Shown in pieces: positions 62,685-64,000 of a stretch of 64,000 bases of DNA. The position numbers were made by a program, and so were the translations under genes. The notes under the pieces are model-generated. The model had not been told where the DNA came from and did not search any database. It was given only the letters and a program-made list of their open reading frames with translations. Source of the DNA: Clostridiales bacterium (GTDB taxonomy: Bacteria > Bacillota_A > Clostridia > Saccharofermentanales > Saccharofermentanaceae); NCBI GenBank assembly GCA_024695545.1, contig JAILHZ010000159.1:3051-67050 (forward strand). Reading direction: 5' to 3'. Position 1 is the stretch's first letter, and each line of letters begins with the position of its first letter.

Positions 62685-63116
62685 TCAGAACTTCTGGTCT
62701 TTTACAAAGCCCGTGAACGTAACAACTGCAACTTTATTGCCCAGATCATCTGTTATATCGACTTCATAAAAACAGGCGCTTCTTCCCGACTTCACACATC
62801 TCGCCACACTATAAAGGATTTCTCCCTTCGCAGGTCCGACAAACGAGATATTGCTGGAGATGGATACTGTCATTCTTCCGCCGAAGTTGGCAGCAACGGC
62901 AAATGTCAGATCCGCAAGTGTAAAGATCGCGCCGCCCATAACACCGCCGGCCGCATTCTTATGGACCGGAGTGATCTTCATGCTGCAGCGGCATACCTGA
63001 TCGCCGGCTTCCTCGATGATGACACCTGCCGCCTCCGTCGCAAACCGGTCATTGGCAAAGGTTTTCCTTGCCCAATCAAGATCTCTGTCTTCAACATTCA
63101 CATATTCTAAAGCCAT
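62685..63116 (-). CDS. PaaI-type hotdog thioesterase
   Basis: A 143-residue hotdog-fold protein. HKNAAGGVMGGAIFTLADLTFAVAAN carries the conserved Gly and Asp of PaaI thioesterases; SFVGPAKGE and RSACFYEVDI follow. It probably hydrolyses a small acyl-CoA. It lies 21 bases after azlD, possibly in one transcript. Confidence 0.88.
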   Translation of the reverse strand: MALEYVNVEDRDLDWARKTFANDRFATEAAGVIIEEAGDQVCRCSMKITPVHKNAAGGVMGGAIFTLADLTFAVAANFGGRMTVSISSNISFVGPAKGEILYSVARCVKSGRSACFYEVDITDDLGNKVAVVTFTGFVKDQKF

Positions 63117-63137
63117 AGGTATCTCCTTTTCAGATCA

Positions 63138-63461
63138 TCATCCGACGATCGACATAAAATATTCTACTATAAATACCGTGCCACATGCACCAATAGCTAC
63201 GGTAAGAAGTTTCTTTTCTAACAGTGAAAGGATCACTGCACAGGCAAGGCCCAGAACTGCCGACAGAAGATAACCTGTCGAATAGAAGATCGCCGGGATC
63301 GTCATCGCCGAGAGCACTGCATACGGAATATAGTACAGGAAGGATCGGATAAACCGGTTCTCGATCTTTTTCCGGCACAGCACCAGCGGCAGCATTCGGA
63401 TCAGGTATGTGACCCCTGCCATGACCAGTAAATATAGGAAAAAGACTTCTGTACGGATCAT
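63138..63461 (-). CDS. azlD: Branched-chain amino acid export subunit AzlD
   Basis: A 107-residue membrane protein with about four helices. VTYLIRMLPLVLCR and FLYYIPYAVLSAMTIPAIFY are AzlD signatures. With AzlC it exports branched-chain amino acids. The ATG overlaps the azlC stop by four bases. Confidence 0.9.
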   Translation of the reverse strand: MIRTEVFFLYLLVMAGVTYLIRMLPLVLCRKKIENRFIRSFLYYIPYAVLSAMTIPAIFYSTGYLLSAVLGLACAVILSLLEKKLLTVAIGACGTVFIVEYFMSIVG

Positions 63462-64000
63462 GTGGCCACCGCCTTTCCGGCACCATCCGTCCCGCTTCCC
63501 GTATTCTCCTTCTTCTCTTCATCCGGGATCGGCGCGAGCCATGCAAAGAGAAGTCCGGACACCAGAGCGCAGATGATGATTGCTATTCCGGAAGACACAT
63601 CCGAGAGGACCGGAATATAGTAGAACGCCGAAGACAGCGCGATGGAAAGCAGACAGCAAAGTGCCACGGAGTGGTTCTTTTTACACGGAGGAATAACGAT
63701 AGCGACAAACATCGCATAGAGCGCAAGTCCCAGCGCCGACACGACCATATCCGGAAGGATATCGCCCGCCAGCGCACCAAGGGCCGTACCGATCGTCCAT
63801 CCCCAGAAAGGAGCCGTGATCAGTCCCATCATATACGGTGTCTCCACTTCTTCCTTCTGGCTTATGGCCACCGCGAAGATCTCATCGGTAATACCGAAAG
63901 CGATCGCCAGACGCTGCAGAAGCTTTACCCGCGGACTCATTTTCTGAGAAAGAGACACGGACATCAGCGAATAACGCAGATTGATAACAAACTGCGTCAG
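63458..64000 (-). CDS. azlC: Branched-chain amino acid export subunit AzlC (5' end outside window)
   Basis: 181 codons run off the right edge; the ATG at 63964 is internal, since QFVINLRYSLMSVSLSQKM upstream matches the AzlC family. FGITDEIFAVA and MGLITAPFWGWTIGTALGALAGDI are typical. About four to five membrane helices remain. It overlaps azlD. Confidence 0.88.
   Translation of the reverse strand: MTQFVINLRYSLMSVSLSQKMSPRVKLLQRLAIAFGITDEIFAVAISQKEEVETPYMMGLITAPFWGWTIGTALGALAGDILPDMVVSALGLALYAMFVAIVIPPCKKNHSVALCCLLSIALSSAFYYIPVLSDVSSGIAIIICALVSGLLFAWLAPIPDEEKKENTGSGTDGAGKAVAT

Overview
The window reads as chromosomal DNA of an anaerobic Firmicute, most likely a clostridium of the Oscillospiraceae/Saccharofermentans kind. 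Several things point there. There are two separate sets of 2-oxoacid:ferredoxin oxidoreductases (IorAB and a four-subunit Vor/Kor type). There is a clostridial GlgC plus GlgD glycogen operon. Other marker genes are SepF, YhbD, IreB-RuvX-DUF1292, a membrane diadenylate cyclase and AzlCD. Ribosome binding sites are strong AGGAGG sites, and by eye the base composition is close to half GC. No prophage, insertion sequence, CRISPR array or rRNA was seen. Most genes are on the minus strand. The plus-strand genes are a UDP-galactopyranose-mutase-like gene, ilvE, gltX-glnS, a DHH phosphoesterase and an HPr-like gene.

Layout. 0-7 kb: 5' part of a cell-wall amidase gene, a Glf-like flavoprotein, a fused CdaA-CdaR c-di-AMP synthase, a Crp-like regulator overlapping nagA, and ilvE. 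7.2-10.6 kb: a four-gene minus-strand cluster (dehydroquinate-synthase-like protein, M28-like lipoprotein, small protein, RDD membrane protein) in which two enzymes have lost most metal ligands. 10.7-14.0 kb: gltX and glnS. 14.1-23.3 kb: SLC5 symporter, iorA, iorB, ACT protein, PLP lyase-like protein, HlyD-like membrane protein, yggS, and then sepF with its own promoter. 23.4-26.9 kb: MBL protein and two related lipoproteins, one fused to a solute-binding protein. 27.0-34.0 kb: tRNA-Leu, DHH phosphoesterase, a 1028-residue TIR/transmembrane/beta-propeller protein and a wall-anchored protein with a long Pro-Thr repeat. 34.2-43.8 kb: glgB-glgC-glgD-glgA-GH13-zinc-ribbon operon. 44.0-46.6 kb: vor operon. 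46.8-49.3 kb: mscL, ArsR-like regulator, yhbD and a zinc-ribbon protein. 49.4-54.9 kb: ireB-ruvX-two DUF1292 genes-CPBP protease-large extracellular propeller protein. 55.0-64.0 kb: mtaB, HPr-like gene, a 36-residue peptide gene, rnr, secG, a Ca-type P-ATPase, tRNA-Val/Asp/Phe, a thioesterase and azlDC.

How it fits together. IlvE, Vor, Ior and AzlCD are consistent with fermentation or synthesis of branched-chain and aromatic amino acids through ferredoxin. The glg operon makes, branches and degrades glycogen, and both GlgA and GlgB carry long lysine/alanine-rich C-terminal tails. Main items for a second look: an over-represented, strand-biased word AAAAGCAC (often AAAAGCACTG; about 25 copies in 64 kb), the TIR-propeller membrane protein, the cluster of catalytically degenerate enzymes, the tailed glycogen enzymes, and the small peptide gene at 56840-56950. 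All functional calls come from reading motifs; no database search was run.
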